Source: a virus
Strand: one strand, 5' to 3'
Length of the DNA stretch: 41,655 nt
IMG/VR virus record: IMGVR_UViG_3300038701_001512
Coordinates: 1 to 41,655 of that record
The position numbers and the translations under genes were made by a program. Below the pieces are notes generated by a model, which saw only the letters and a list, made by a program, of their open reading frames with translations, was not told the DNA's origin and ran no database searches. Numbering within the stretch: position 1 is the stretch's first letter; each line of letters opens with the position of its first letter. Shown piece by piece: positions 22,479-31,723 of the stretch.

Positions 22479-25148
22479 TCATTTCTTTCTATTTTCCTCT
22501 AACTTGAATACCATTGCTTTGCCTTCTGTTTTAATACCTTCAAAACCTTTTTCTTCAAGTAATTGTTGTAATTTAGGGATTTTTCTAACCTGTTCTTCTG
22601 TTACATCTTTACCAACAATTAATGAAATATCGTCAAGTGTTGCTAATCTAGATAAATTTAATTCTTTACCTATAATGTTAGTAGCGTTAGGATTTTTAAC
22701 TTTGTCAACAAAATATACACCCTTACCAAATTTGCCATCGGTAACAACAAACTTACCTGTTGCACTTTGTTTGTACATTTTCTTAAAATCCTTAGCAGCA
22801 GGTTTTTGCCCTGTTTTAGCCATTGCTTGTCTTAAGCCAGAAATAAGCTGTACAATTTCAGCTTGTTGCTCACGAGGAAATGACTTTACAAAACTATCTG
22901 CTGTTTTTGCGTTCAAGGGATTTTCTAATAAAGTACCCATTTTATTTAAAAGAGCTAAGTTATTTGCTTTACGTCCTGGTACCAATCTTTTAACTGCATT
23001 AAAACCAGCAGAAGCAACTTCATACTTAGCTCGCATAACAGGATCAACAGTTAGGTAACTCTGAAATTTTGGCACTGCTATATTACCTGATACTTTTGAA
23101 AGATTAGGATCATTTTTAAATATTTTACCATATTCTTGTACAATATCTTTTAAATACTTACCTTCAGGAGTAGTTAAATTAGTACGTTTCAAGTGATCAG
23201 CTAGCATAGGAAAATGTATAGCTTGTTGATCAGTAGCATAACCTAAAGTATAACGATCTGTTAACTCTCGTACAACAACACTTTCAACCTTACCTCTGGT
23301 TTTTGGAGGTAACTTTTCAAGAACTTCGTCAAAAGTACCATCAATTGAATTAATATATTTTTTAGCTGCCGCAGCAATACTGTCTTCAGTTACACCTTTT
23401 TTAGTAAGTGCTTTATACAATATATTGTCTTCCATCTTTTTCATTTTGGAATATTGTGTTTTTGCTTCACTAAATTGTTTTAACCATTCTCCACCATTTT
23501 CAGGCATATAATCTTTTACAGCTTTACCAATTTGTACATCTACTTTATTTATAACACTATTTAAAGCATCTACATCAGGTTTTTTCAATCCTGTTTTACT
23601 ATACTTGAATTCGTTGATAGCTTGTCTAAGCTCAAGAAGATCGCCAAATTGACGTCCTTCAGAAGCATTTTCAATACGTAAAGCATAAGACAAAAATTGT
23701 TCTCTTTTAGTCGGATTTGAAATACCTTTTTCAATAGTTTTCATTACTGGCTCTAATGCCAACTTATCTAAATCAAATTTAAAATCTGTACCATTAATTG
23801 CATCAGAACCAATTTGTTTAACTTCACCATAAAAGTTTTTAACTTCTGAAGTATATTTACCTAGGTCTTCTCTAACAAGATTTCCTACATTATCACCTGT
23901 AGCATTATCTATTAATTTAGTCAAGCCTTTCGCTCTATCATCAATGTCTTTAATAATGGCTTTTGCAACCATAGGCTCGGAAGACGCTACAGAACCAACA
24001 AAAGGTTCAGCACCTTGTTGTGTACTTGATACCACGCCAATAGCTTTTTCTTCAAAAGATTTACCTGGTGCTTTTTTAGCATTAAATCTTTCCCATTGTT
24101 GTACCATTTCAGCAGCTTGATCATCCGTAATCAATAGATTTTCTTTAAGCGCTTTGTATGCCCCTTTGGAATTTCCTCGAGCAACAAAGTCAAAACTCTT
24201 CATTATTTGTTTTAAACCAGCAGCACCTAATTTAAATGTAGCAGTACCTAGGACACCAGCAACACCATCAAATATAGCTGCTTCCTTCATTTGAGACAAA
24301 TACATTTTAGCCTCAATACTTTCTTTTAGTTGTAAAGCATTAATAGTCATATCAATACCTTTACCTGCGGAAGCGCCCACCATACTCCCACCAATAGCTC
24401 CGACGATACCGCCAATAGCCGCCCCAGCAGGTCCAGTAACAAGTTCTTCAGGGAGGACGACCCCGATACCTGTCATATTACCTGCTGCAATGCCCACACC
24501 AGCACCCACTTTTGAACCTACTTTAGCACCTGTCCATGCACCAGCAATAGCACCTCCTATTTCGGCTTTAGTGTTATATAACCGGTTAACAAAGCTACTA
24601 TCAATTTCTTCAACTGTACCATCTTCATTACGTAGCATCAACTCACCTGTTTCAGGAGAAACAAATGCGTCATATTCAAACTCTTGAAGTTTATCAACAA
24701 TAGATTTGTTTAATTGATTTACTTCACGGCGTGCTTCAATACCTTTTTCTAAATTCCACAAACCTTGTATCTGTTTACCTGTTGTAGAATATTTCTCGTA
24801 CACATCTTTGTATAAATCTGCCAAATCTTTTGCTTCTTCCGCAGGTGTATCAGGATCCCATTCATACCGTTGCCATTTTTCACGCACTAAAGCTGTATCT
24901 TCTTCAGAATAACCATTAGCTAATAAGTATTCTTTAATAGCTTTAGGTTCAATACCCTTAGCTTCCACCGCACGAATTTTTTCTTTTAAATCGTTTTGTA
25001 CTGGAATAGGTTCAGCAACCTGCTCTGTAGGTTCTACAGTTAAGGAGGATTGTTCTGCAGCCGTAACTGGCTCAACTTCAGTTGGCGCAGGAACAGCAGG
25101 TTGCTGATTTATATCGACTTGTTGAGCTGTTTGAATTGTATCGTCCAT
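22479..25148 (-). CDS. Large internal virion (ejection) protein with glycine-zipper region (889 aa)
   Basis: Long, mostly helical protein in the position of T7-type internal core proteins. The N-terminus is Pro/Glu/Gln-rich. Residues about 196-266 are a glycine-zipper hydrophobic stretch (GGAIAGAWTGAKVGSKVGAG; later AIGGIVGAIGGSMVGASAG) suited to membrane insertion during DNA ejection. Helical coiled regions follow. The last ~85 residues (GKFGKGVYFVDK, ELNLSRLATLDD, LLEEKGFEGIKTEGKAMVF) resemble an ADP-ribosyltransferase-like fold seen at the ends of phage polyvalent proteins. TAATG overlap with the portal gene. Confidence 0.75.
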   Translation of the reverse strand: MDDTIQTAQQVDINQQPAVPAPTEVEPVTAAEQSSLTVEPTEQVAEPIPVQNDLKEKIRAVEAKGIEPKAIKEYLLANGYSEEDTALVREKWQRYEWDPDTPAEEAKDLADLYKDVYEKYSTTGKQIQGLWNLEKGIEARREVNQLNKSIVDKLQEFEYDAFVSPETGELMLRNEDGTVEEIDSSFVNRLYNTKAEIGGAIAGAWTGAKVGSKVGAGVGIAAGNMTGIGVVLPEELVTGPAGAAIGGIVGAIGGSMVGASAGKGIDMTINALQLKESIEAKMYLSQMKEAAIFDGVAGVLGTATFKLGAAGLKQIMKSFDFVARGNSKGAYKALKENLLITDDQAAEMVQQWERFNAKKAPGKSFEEKAIGVVSSTQQGAEPFVGSVASSEPMVAKAIIKDIDDRAKGLTKLIDNATGDNVGNLVREDLGKYTSEVKNFYGEVKQIGSDAINGTDFKFDLDKLALEPVMKTIEKGISNPTKREQFLSYALRIENASEGRQFGDLLELRQAINEFKYSKTGLKKPDVDALNSVINKVDVQIGKAVKDYMPENGGEWLKQFSEAKTQYSKMKKMEDNILYKALTKKGVTEDSIAAAAKKYINSIDGTFDEVLEKLPPKTRGKVESVVVRELTDRYTLGYATDQQAIHFPMLADHLKRTNLTTPEGKYLKDIVQEYGKIFKNDPNLSKVSGNIAVPKFQSYLTVDPVMRAKYEVASAGFNAVKRLVPGRKANNLALLNKMGTLLENPLNAKTADSFVKSFPREQQAEIVQLISGLRQAMAKTGQKPAAKDFKKMYKQSATGKFVVTDGKFGKGVYFVDKVKNPNATNIIGKELNLSRLATLDDISLIVGKDVTEEQVRKIPKLQQLLEEKGFEGIKTEGKAMVFKLEENRKK

Positions 25149-26995
25149 TACGCACCTTCATTCGTATTTTGTGGTAGTTTTAGTTCTTGGCTTTGTTTCT
25201 GTTGTTCTGTTGCATTAGGATCAGCCATCTGATTACCAGCACCAGCAATCATAGCAGCTGTATTAGCTAATATTTCTGCAATGTCCGGGCTATTGCGCAT
25301 TTTCATTTGTTTAATAGTTAATGATGTAGCCTTGAAAAATCCAGCTGGATTAACAGACATTAATGCTTGACCTATGTTTCCTTGTAATACATTTTCCATC
25401 ATAAGTTGATTTTTCTCGTCTTCATCATTATAAACAACACTATCAATACTAATATCAACCTTAGTGAATGCAATTTCAGTTTCTGTAGTAGGTATAGGTG
25501 CTAAAATGACATTTCCTTGCTCATCTAGCTCAGGTTCACCGGAGGCAGGATCCAATACTTCTTCATAAACTAAATCCATAATTGGTTGACCAGTTTGAGG
25601 ATCTATTTGACCTGTCCATTGAGTTAATGGTTTATTAATTTCAATCCATCTTTCGCCAACACTTTCGTCAGTTATACGTAGAGCTTGATTAGCTGTATAA
25701 TACTGTTTTACTAGGTTTACCATATCCCAACCTAACAAACGATAAAATTGCTCAATACGTACAGTAATATATCTTAATGCTAAAGCTGTAGCATTTTGCT
25801 GTAATTTAACTTTACGACCACTATCAGAAGCAAAAGCCATACCTAGGAAACTATCGTTAATACCCAACACTCTTTGAATTCTGTCGAAGCCTTTATCGAT
25901 AACTGTATATTGATCTAATACTTCGCGAGTAAGATTTTCTATTTTAATCTTGCTTAATTTTAATACAGGTATAACAGCGTTAACACGATTAAATTGATCA
26001 GTAAATTCATCGATGTCTGCAACACCTCCTTCTTCAACAAAAGCTTTTTGAGTATTAACCATAAGCTGGATTTTAATCAAAGCTTGATTAATAGCTTTTT
26101 GACTTTCGATAATCTCACGGAAAATACCATAAAACTCTGTTTTATTACTCGTATGTATTTTATGAACACGGTATGGAAATTTAACTTCTTTATATGTAAC
26201 TTTATATCTGTGTAATTCTTCATCTGCACACCAATAAACAGCCCATACATCACCATCATCGTCTTCAACAATAGAATGCACAATTAAGTAATTATCATAC
26301 TTTTTAAAATAACCGTCAAATTGATCTTGAAAAGCATATTCAAAATCTGCTTCTTCTACGTTCAAATGATTTGAATAAGCATCAAGTTTATCAATTAAGT
26401 CTTGAATTTGTTTATCTGATTTACCAAAACCACGAAGGATTTTAATAATCATTTCTTCACTCATCCATTTAAATCTATGTAAAAACCTGGCATCCGAATA
26501 ATCTTCCAACTTACTCATTGGATCCAAAACAATTTCTTCGGCTGGTACATGAGATAACTCTAATTCGCGAACTTTGCGCCCAAATTGATCCCGCTCTTCT
26601 GTATCTTTAACATCCACGTACACACACATAAGACCTTGTAAAAGCCCATCTAATTTTATTTTATCTCCTTCAGTTTCGAAATGATTATTTTCCATTTCAT
26701 AAGAAATAATATCATTTAATAACTGTGAGTTTAACAAATCATTATATTGACGAGGTGATATTTTTACAGTGTTAACAACACTTGAATAATAACCTAAAAG
26801 CATACGACCAAACAATTTAATAACATTGAATGTTTCTGCTGGTTGACCACGATTTTCTAAAGTAGCAAGTTGTGAGCTAGTATATTGCCTATTATGAAAT
26901 AGGTTTAATACTTCTGCCGCTTCTTCCCTACTTTCTTCATAAGCGTCATAGCCTATCTTAAAAGTATCTTGTAAAGTAATTACATCTGTTTTCAT
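25148..26995 (-). CDS. Portal protein (615 aa)
   Basis: Features of P22/podovirus-type portals: N-terminal ETFNVIKLFGRMLLGYYSSVV, then HVPAEEIVLDPMSKLEDYSDARFLH, a central REIIESQKAINQALIKIQ helix and a long C-terminal part with repeated acidic DP segments. The length agrees with this family. It forms the dodecameric DNA channel at the capsid vertex. It lies between two internal virion protein genes, sharing bases with both neighbours. Confidence 0.85.
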   Translation of the reverse strand: MKTDVITLQDTFKIGYDAYEESREEAAEVLNLFHNRQYTSSQLATLENRGQPAETFNVIKLFGRMLLGYYSSVVNTVKISPRQYNDLLNSQLLNDIISYEMENNHFETEGDKIKLDGLLQGLMCVYVDVKDTEERDQFGRKVRELELSHVPAEEIVLDPMSKLEDYSDARFLHRFKWMSEEMIIKILRGFGKSDKQIQDLIDKLDAYSNHLNVEEADFEYAFQDQFDGYFKKYDNYLIVHSIVEDDDGDVWAVYWCADEELHRYKVTYKEVKFPYRVHKIHTSNKTEFYGIFREIIESQKAINQALIKIQLMVNTQKAFVEEGGVADIDEFTDQFNRVNAVIPVLKLSKIKIENLTREVLDQYTVIDKGFDRIQRVLGINDSFLGMAFASDSGRKVKLQQNATALALRYITVRIEQFYRLLGWDMVNLVKQYYTANQALRITDESVGERWIEINKPLTQWTGQIDPQTGQPIMDLVYEEVLDPASGEPELDEQGNVILAPIPTTETEIAFTKVDISIDSVVYNDEDEKNQLMMENVLQGNIGQALMSVNPAGFFKATSLTIKQMKMRNSPDIAEILANTAAMIAGAGNQMADPNATEQQKQSQELKLPQNTNEGA

Positions 26996-28977
26996 TGTTT
27001 AGCTCCAATAAGCTCATCCATTATATTTCTATCGTCTTTAGTATAACCCTGTTCATTTGGCAAAGCTTTACCATTCTCATCTACTAAACCTTGAATATAA
27101 TCAACACGTTGTTGTAAAGCTTCTTGTATGCCTTGTAGCTTTTCTTGATCAGCACCTAAACGTACTTTTGCAGAATAAGGGTTCATAAGATTAGCAGTAC
27201 TATCGAGCTTAGCTTGTACCTGAGCAAGTGACGTTTTGAAAGCTTCTAATACTGGACCAAGCTTTTGTTTGTCTGTTCCATAAGCTTCATTAAAAGATTT
27301 AATCTCTGCTTCAGTTAAAGCTGAACCATATAATGCATGTCTAACACTATTTCTAAATGCTGCGTATGCAGTTTTTGCTTCTACACCTTTTATATTATCA
27401 CTTAAGTATTTCTTAGCTCCAGCTAGTTGTTTATCAACAAGACCTGTTTGAGCTTCACTAAGCTTGGATGCAGGATCACCTAGGGAAATTAGTTGCCTTA
27501 TTTCCGTTACGGCTTTTTTATCCGCTTCTGAAAGCTCTGTGTTAGTTAACACCTCAATTTCATTAATGGCTCTATAAGCTTTATTATATTGTTTCGGATC
27601 ACTAAAGTCCATATTAAAGAATTGCTCTTCACCACCAAAATCTTGTAACAACTGTTCGGTTTTATCTGCTGCAGCGTCTAAATCTTTTTGCTTAGTCGTT
27701 TTACCATCAGTTTTTAACTTAACTAGTAATTCTTCTCTTTTTATTTGTTGTGCTTCAGCTTCTAAAGCAAGATCAGTATCTTTTTGACCTACTTTTCTGG
27801 TTTCTAATTCTAATTCTTTATCTCTGTTTTGATTAGATGTACCGGCCGCAGCATTAGCTATACTTCTTCGATGTTCTAATATTGTGTCTGTCACAGAAGG
27901 TTTACTTTCAGCTGAAGCATATCTATTCTGTAGTGCATTAGCTACTGACTCTGCATCACTTTCATAATAACGCTCAGCAACATCTAAATTACCTAAAATC
28001 TTTTTAACATATTGTTGTGTTTCTGGAAAAGGAGGTATACCACCATACTTATCAACATTGCCCATACCACCGTTATAAGCAGCAAGTGCAAGTTTAACAT
28101 CTCCATTATACCTATCTAAAAGCTGGCGCATATATTTTGCACCTCCTTCAATAGCTTGATTAGGATCAAACACATCATCAATACCTAAGTCTTTTGCTGT
28201 CGGAGGCATAATTTGCATTAATCCACCCGCTCCTTTTGGAGATACTGCATTTGGATTACCTGCACTCTCAACATGCATTTGCGAAGCAATCAAATTAGGA
28301 GGTAGATCATACTTTTCTGCTGCAGCCATAATTTGTTTTTCATATTTATGACCTTCGGCTGTATGTGTCGCTCCTTTTGGACCTTGAACCAAAGATGTAA
28401 AAGCCTTATAATTTTCTTGTATGGGTGCAGCACGACGTTGGCCCATTCTTTTCATTACGCCTGTTTCCATTGCGGCTTGATTAGCTACGCCAACAGTCCA
28501 ATTTTTACCGTCATAAACCTTGTACAAATTCTTGCGCATTATTTCACGCTTTTCATCAGTGTCATATTGAGCTTCACGTAAACCAGCTTGCTTAAGTATA
28601 TTTGTATCACGATCAAAATCGATATTACTTACCATTTGCACACCTTGTTTAGCCCAAGTTTCCTTAAGTTCTGGATTACTAGATAATGCTTTTTGTAAAT
28701 AATTCGCATCTCCAGTATAAGCAAAATCTTCAAAAGCTGTATCTGTTGTTTGAGCTAATAATTTATTTTGTAAATCACGAGCTAGTTGTACAGCTTCTTT
28801 TGCTGCAAGTTGCTCAGCTTCTCCCATAGAATAAGGTCGAACAGACATATTGCCTTGTTCATCAAATTGGTAACCTTGTTTTTCCAATTCTTGGTTACGT
28901 ATTTTCGCACGTTCTTGAGCATTGCGTCGACTTTCTTTTAAAGAAATACCTGCTCTTACACCATCTGCAAATCCCAT
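26992..28977 (-). CDS. Internal virion protein with lytic transglycosylase (SLT) domain (661 aa)
   Basis: The SLT domain spans about residues 212-330: ASQMHVESAGNPNAV with catalytic E237, KGAGGLMQIMPPTAKDLG, and LALAAYNGGMGNVDKYGG. The N-terminal 200 and C-terminal 330 residues are helical and charged. Virion-associated transglycosylases open peptidoglycan locally so that the ejection channel can cross the cell wall. Overlaps the portal start by four bases and follows the 217-aa internal protein. Confidence 0.9.
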   Translation of the reverse strand: MGFADGVRAGISLKESRRNAQERAKIRNQELEKQGYQFDEQGNMSVRPYSMGEAEQLAAKEAVQLARDLQNKLLAQTTDTAFEDFAYTGDANYLQKALSSNPELKETWAKQGVQMVSNIDFDRDTNILKQAGLREAQYDTDEKREIMRKNLYKVYDGKNWTVGVANQAAMETGVMKRMGQRRAAPIQENYKAFTSLVQGPKGATHTAEGHKYEKQIMAAAEKYDLPPNLIASQMHVESAGNPNAVSPKGAGGLMQIMPPTAKDLGIDDVFDPNQAIEGGAKYMRQLLDRYNGDVKLALAAYNGGMGNVDKYGGIPPFPETQQYVKKILGNLDVAERYYESDAESVANALQNRYASAESKPSVTDTILEHRRSIANAAAGTSNQNRDKELELETRKVGQKDTDLALEAEAQQIKREELLVKLKTDGKTTKQKDLDAAADKTEQLLQDFGGEEQFFNMDFSDPKQYNKAYRAINEIEVLTNTELSEADKKAVTEIRQLISLGDPASKLSEAQTGLVDKQLAGAKKYLSDNIKGVEAKTAYAAFRNSVRHALYGSALTEAEIKSFNEAYGTDKQKLGPVLEAFKTSLAQVQAKLDSTANLMNPYSAKVRLGADQEKLQGIQEALQQRVDYIQGLVDENGKALPNEQGYTKDDRNIMDELIGAKQ

Positions 28978-28978
28978 T

Positions 28979-29632
28979 TTAACCTCCTATAAAGCCGGCA
29001 ACAGTACCGACAACTTGTCCAGCTGCATCCATATTCGCACCTGAAATATTAGTATATTGATTTCTATAAGCATTACCTGTACTTGTATATGAGTTAATAC
29101 CTGTACCATAAGCTTGATTAACATTCGACGATGCTTGATTAATATTACCTAGCATGTTTTGACCTTGGTTTAATCCAATACCTAAGAAACCTAGTTTTTG
29201 TTCAGCAACACGTTCATCTGCTTCTGTTCTTATACGTGCACGAGCTTCTGCATTTTGAAATGTTGCAGTTGATTTTGCAGCATATTCAATACCACTTCCA
29301 GAAATACCTCGTTGAGCTGCTTCACGCTCCATTGTTTTGACTGCACGTTGAAACTCTCTTTGTTGATTTTGCAAACCTAAAGCTGTTAAATCATCAGGAT
29401 TTAAATCACTATAGTATTCACCAAGATTTTCTTGTATATCACCATAAATATTTTGCCAATCTTCATATTGCTCTTTTTGAAATTCTAAAGTTTCTTTTTG
29501 AAGTTTAATACTTTCTTGTGTCAATTTATACTGTTGAGCATTAGCAAAACCAGCCTGTTTAGCAGCTTGCTCTTGACCCTCGTAATCTGTCAATCCAATG
29601 GCGTCGGTAACTTTACCAAATACTTTACCCAT
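28979..29632 (-). CDS. Internal virion protein, T7 gp14-like position (217 aa)
   Basis: Begins MGKVFGKVTDAIGLTDYEGQ, then a long charged helix (LQKETLEFQKEQYEDWQ), a Q/N-rich region (QQREFQRAVKTMEREAAQRG) and a Gly/Asn-rich end that finishes VVGTVAGFIGG. This composition and its place before the transglycosylase are typical for the smallest of the three podovirus ejection proteins. The hydrophobic glycine-rich C-terminus may insert into membrane. Confidence 0.72.
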   Translation of the reverse strand: MGKVFGKVTDAIGLTDYEGQEQAAKQAGFANAQQYKLTQESIKLQKETLEFQKEQYEDWQNIYGDIQENLGEYYSDLNPDDLTALGLQNQQREFQRAVKTMEREAAQRGISGSGIEYAAKSTATFQNAEARARIRTEADERVAEQKLGFLGIGLNQGQNMLGNINQASSNVNQAYGTGINSYTSTGNAYRNQYTNISGANMDAAGQVVGTVAGFIGG

Positions 29633-30056
29633 CTTGAGTCTCCTTAACTATATCTTTTCGATACCGAGTATACTGTACTTGCGCACCATATTTTTCCATT
29701 ATCGAAGCTATGTTTTCATTTGTTGCATCAACTTCCCAAGCTGTATAACCACGCTCTTCAACAAGTGCAAAACAATGTTCTATTAATTTTTTAAGATCTT
29801 TTGAATTTTTATGTGTAACATGTATACCTGAAAAATGAAAAACACCTGGGCTATCTTCATAACCAGTTACAAAACCCATTAAAACTGTGTCATCAAATAA
29901 ACCAATTGCTTGAAAATTAACCATGTTGTTTATTTGATGCATAAGAGTATTAACAGCTTGAAAAGCATTTATATTCTTGCTAATCTCTGCATACATATCG
30001 ATAGTTAATTCAACTAATTGATAAAAATCATCGTTATTAATATGTTTAATTTCCAT
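29625..30056 (-). CDS. GNAT-like acetyltransferase (143 aa)
   Basis: GNAT fold pattern: N-terminal helix-rich part, strand IGLFDDTVLMGFVTGYED, strand FHFSGIHVTHKNSKDLKKLI in the acetyl-CoA-binding position, and a late WEVDATNENIASIMEKYGAQ segment typical of GNAT motif B. The usual Q/RxxGxG/A loop is poorly kept (HKNSKDLK). GNAT genes commonly sit among podovirus structural genes; substrates are unknown. Overlaps both neighbours. Confidence 0.7.
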   Translation of the reverse strand: MEIKHINNDDFYQLVELTIDMYAEISKNINAFQAVNTLMHQINNMVNFQAIGLFDDTVLMGFVTGYEDSPGVFHFSGIHVTHKNSKDLKKLIEHCFALVEERGYTAWEVDATNENIASIMEKYGAQVQYTRYRKDIVKETQDG

Positions 30057-30207
30057 TTTCTAATGCCTGTACTCTAGCTTGTAAATCTTTTATTTCATTA
30101 GTTAATTCAATTAAAAATTGTGTTAGTACTTCTGGTTTTTGTTTCACAACTAATTCAATGTCAACTAAATCAGTTAAATTCTGTGGTATTTGTATGTTAC
30201 CTGCCAT
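30046..30207 (-). CDS. Small coiled-coil protein (53 aa)
   Basis: MAGNIQIPQNLTDLVDIE, then a helix with heptad-like spacing (FLIELTNEIKDLQARVQALE). It overlaps the end of the 508-aa tail gene by 11 bases and the start of the GNAT gene by 11 bases, which supports translation. Possibly a chaperone or small tail component; this is inference from position only. Confidence 0.62.
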   Translation of the reverse strand: MAGNIQIPQNLTDLVDIELVVKQKPEVLTQFLIELTNEIKDLQARVQALENGN

Positions 30208-31723
30208 TTTCTCTACCTACAACTTTAAATTCATACTCATACACAGTTCCAATACCTACTATTTCTATTTGCATACCATAACCTCTTTGCTGTTCAGCAG
30301 GCGGAGATATATCATGCGTTTTATTACCTGTTATAACTTTTGATTGAACTTCATCACCATCAATATAAATTTTAACAGTAAACGTTCCATTTGCACGAAT
30401 GTAAATATTGTTATATAATTTTACTTGTGTGTGACTACCTTCTATAAACAAAGGCGACATATAAGTAAAGCTTAACTGATCTCCTGTAAATAAAGATACA
30501 AGATTATCTCCAACACGACCATAAACTGTATCATTATGCACTACAATATTATCTATACTATCAGAAAATGAAAAAGTACGATAAGACATACCAAATCGTA
30601 AATCCATAATTAAAATCGTGCCATCTGTTAAACATAAGTAATATATTTCACTTTTTACAGCTGCATTTACAATGTCAAAAGATCTTTTACCTAATTTATC
30701 TTTAGAAATTACTTGTATGTAATTACCATTATATACACACAATCCATCTTTAGAAGCCCAAACAGGCATTGTTTTTACTACTTTAGCAGAATTATGAGAA
30801 ATAGAGCCTTGCTCTGTTGTTAAGGGTAATTTTCTAAACGTTGAACTATCAGTACCAACAACCTTAGTTATTCGATCATCCATAGCAACTAATATACCAT
30901 CTTGTACAGGTAATATCATAGTTAAGTTTTTCGCAAACTCTATAAAGTTGGTAGCAGGCCAATAATCAGGCTCACCTATTTTACTAAAATATAATTTTGT
31001 ACCAACAGCCGCAAACATAATTCCATAAGCTTCTACTAAAAACCTAGCTCCAGTCTCTAAAACTTGATTATCATACGTATCTAGCAAAGAGCCTTCTAAA
31101 TCCAAAGTTAAAGTATCATCACGATAAACTGCATTGGTATGATCAATTTCTTCTATAAGTGTCATAGTTGTTATACTATCACCTATTCTATAAATGCGGA
31201 TTTTATCTACTTGATAATCATCAGACAAAATAAAACCTGAAATATCCGCCACTTTATCCGCAGCAATGACAGTTTCATCTGATATCGGTGAAGGCACACT
31301 TTCCACATCGTCTTGTGAATTGTAATAAGTATAAACATATTGTAAAGTAGCTTCGCTAGTAGATATTTTTTCACTCGCAGATGGTTCTGCTTGTGTACAA
31401 ACTAATTTTTCTATTGGTGCTTCTATACCTAGGAGAGTTTCTTGATTACCATCAAATTTCCTAGCTCTTTTATTTTCTTCAGTAAAATATAAGTAATTTT
31501 TATATTCTACGTAAGATCTTGCAGCAGTTGAACTCAACCATTCATCAGAAAAATTATAAAAATAACCGCTAATAATCTCATCAGGTATAACTGAATAATC
31601 TAATGCTGAATTCAGTAATAAATCTGTGTTGTCTACATTATTAAGTACAGTAGCTTCATTAGGTAATACTAATGAAGCATGTACTCTTTGTGATAGACCG
31701 CCATCAAATTTATTTATTTGCAT
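30197..31723 (-). CDS. Tail nozzle-like / DNA-stabilisation protein (508 aa)
   Basis: Beta-propeller-like repeats of short strands (YKNYLYFTEENKRARKFDG, VEAYGIMFAAVGTKLYFSK, PVQDGILVAMDDRITKVVG, VWASKDGLCVYNGNYIQVIS). The start MQINKFDGGLSQRVHASL and the overall size resemble P22 gp10/T7 gp12-type tail proteins that close the tail tube. Ends beta-rich. It shares a base with the neighbouring fibre gene. Confidence 0.75.
   Translation of the reverse strand: MQINKFDGGLSQRVHASLVLPNEATVLNNVDNTDLLLNSALDYSVIPDEIISGYFYNFSDEWLSSTAARSYVEYKNYLYFTEENKRARKFDGNQETLLGIEAPIEKLVCTQAEPSASEKISTSEATLQYVYTYYNSQDDVESVPSPISDETVIAADKVADISGFILSDDYQVDKIRIYRIGDSITTMTLIEEIDHTNAVYRDDTLTLDLEGSLLDTYDNQVLETGARFLVEAYGIMFAAVGTKLYFSKIGEPDYWPATNFIEFAKNLTMILPVQDGILVAMDDRITKVVGTDSSTFRKLPLTTEQGSISHNSAKVVKTMPVWASKDGLCVYNGNYIQVISKDKLGKRSFDIVNAAVKSEIYYLCLTDGTILIMDLRFGMSYRTFSFSDSIDNIVVHNDTVYGRVGDNLVSLFTGDQLSFTYMSPLFIEGSHTQVKLYNNIYIRANGTFTVKIYIDGDEVQSKVITGNKTHDISPPAEQQRGYGMQIEIVGIGTVYEYEFKVVGRENGR

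Noticed and set aside
7710-31440. Frequent CCTAGG hexamers scattered through the genome
   Set aside because: They fall in coding sequence at irregular spacing with no shared flanks; by eye I cannot show enrichment over chance.
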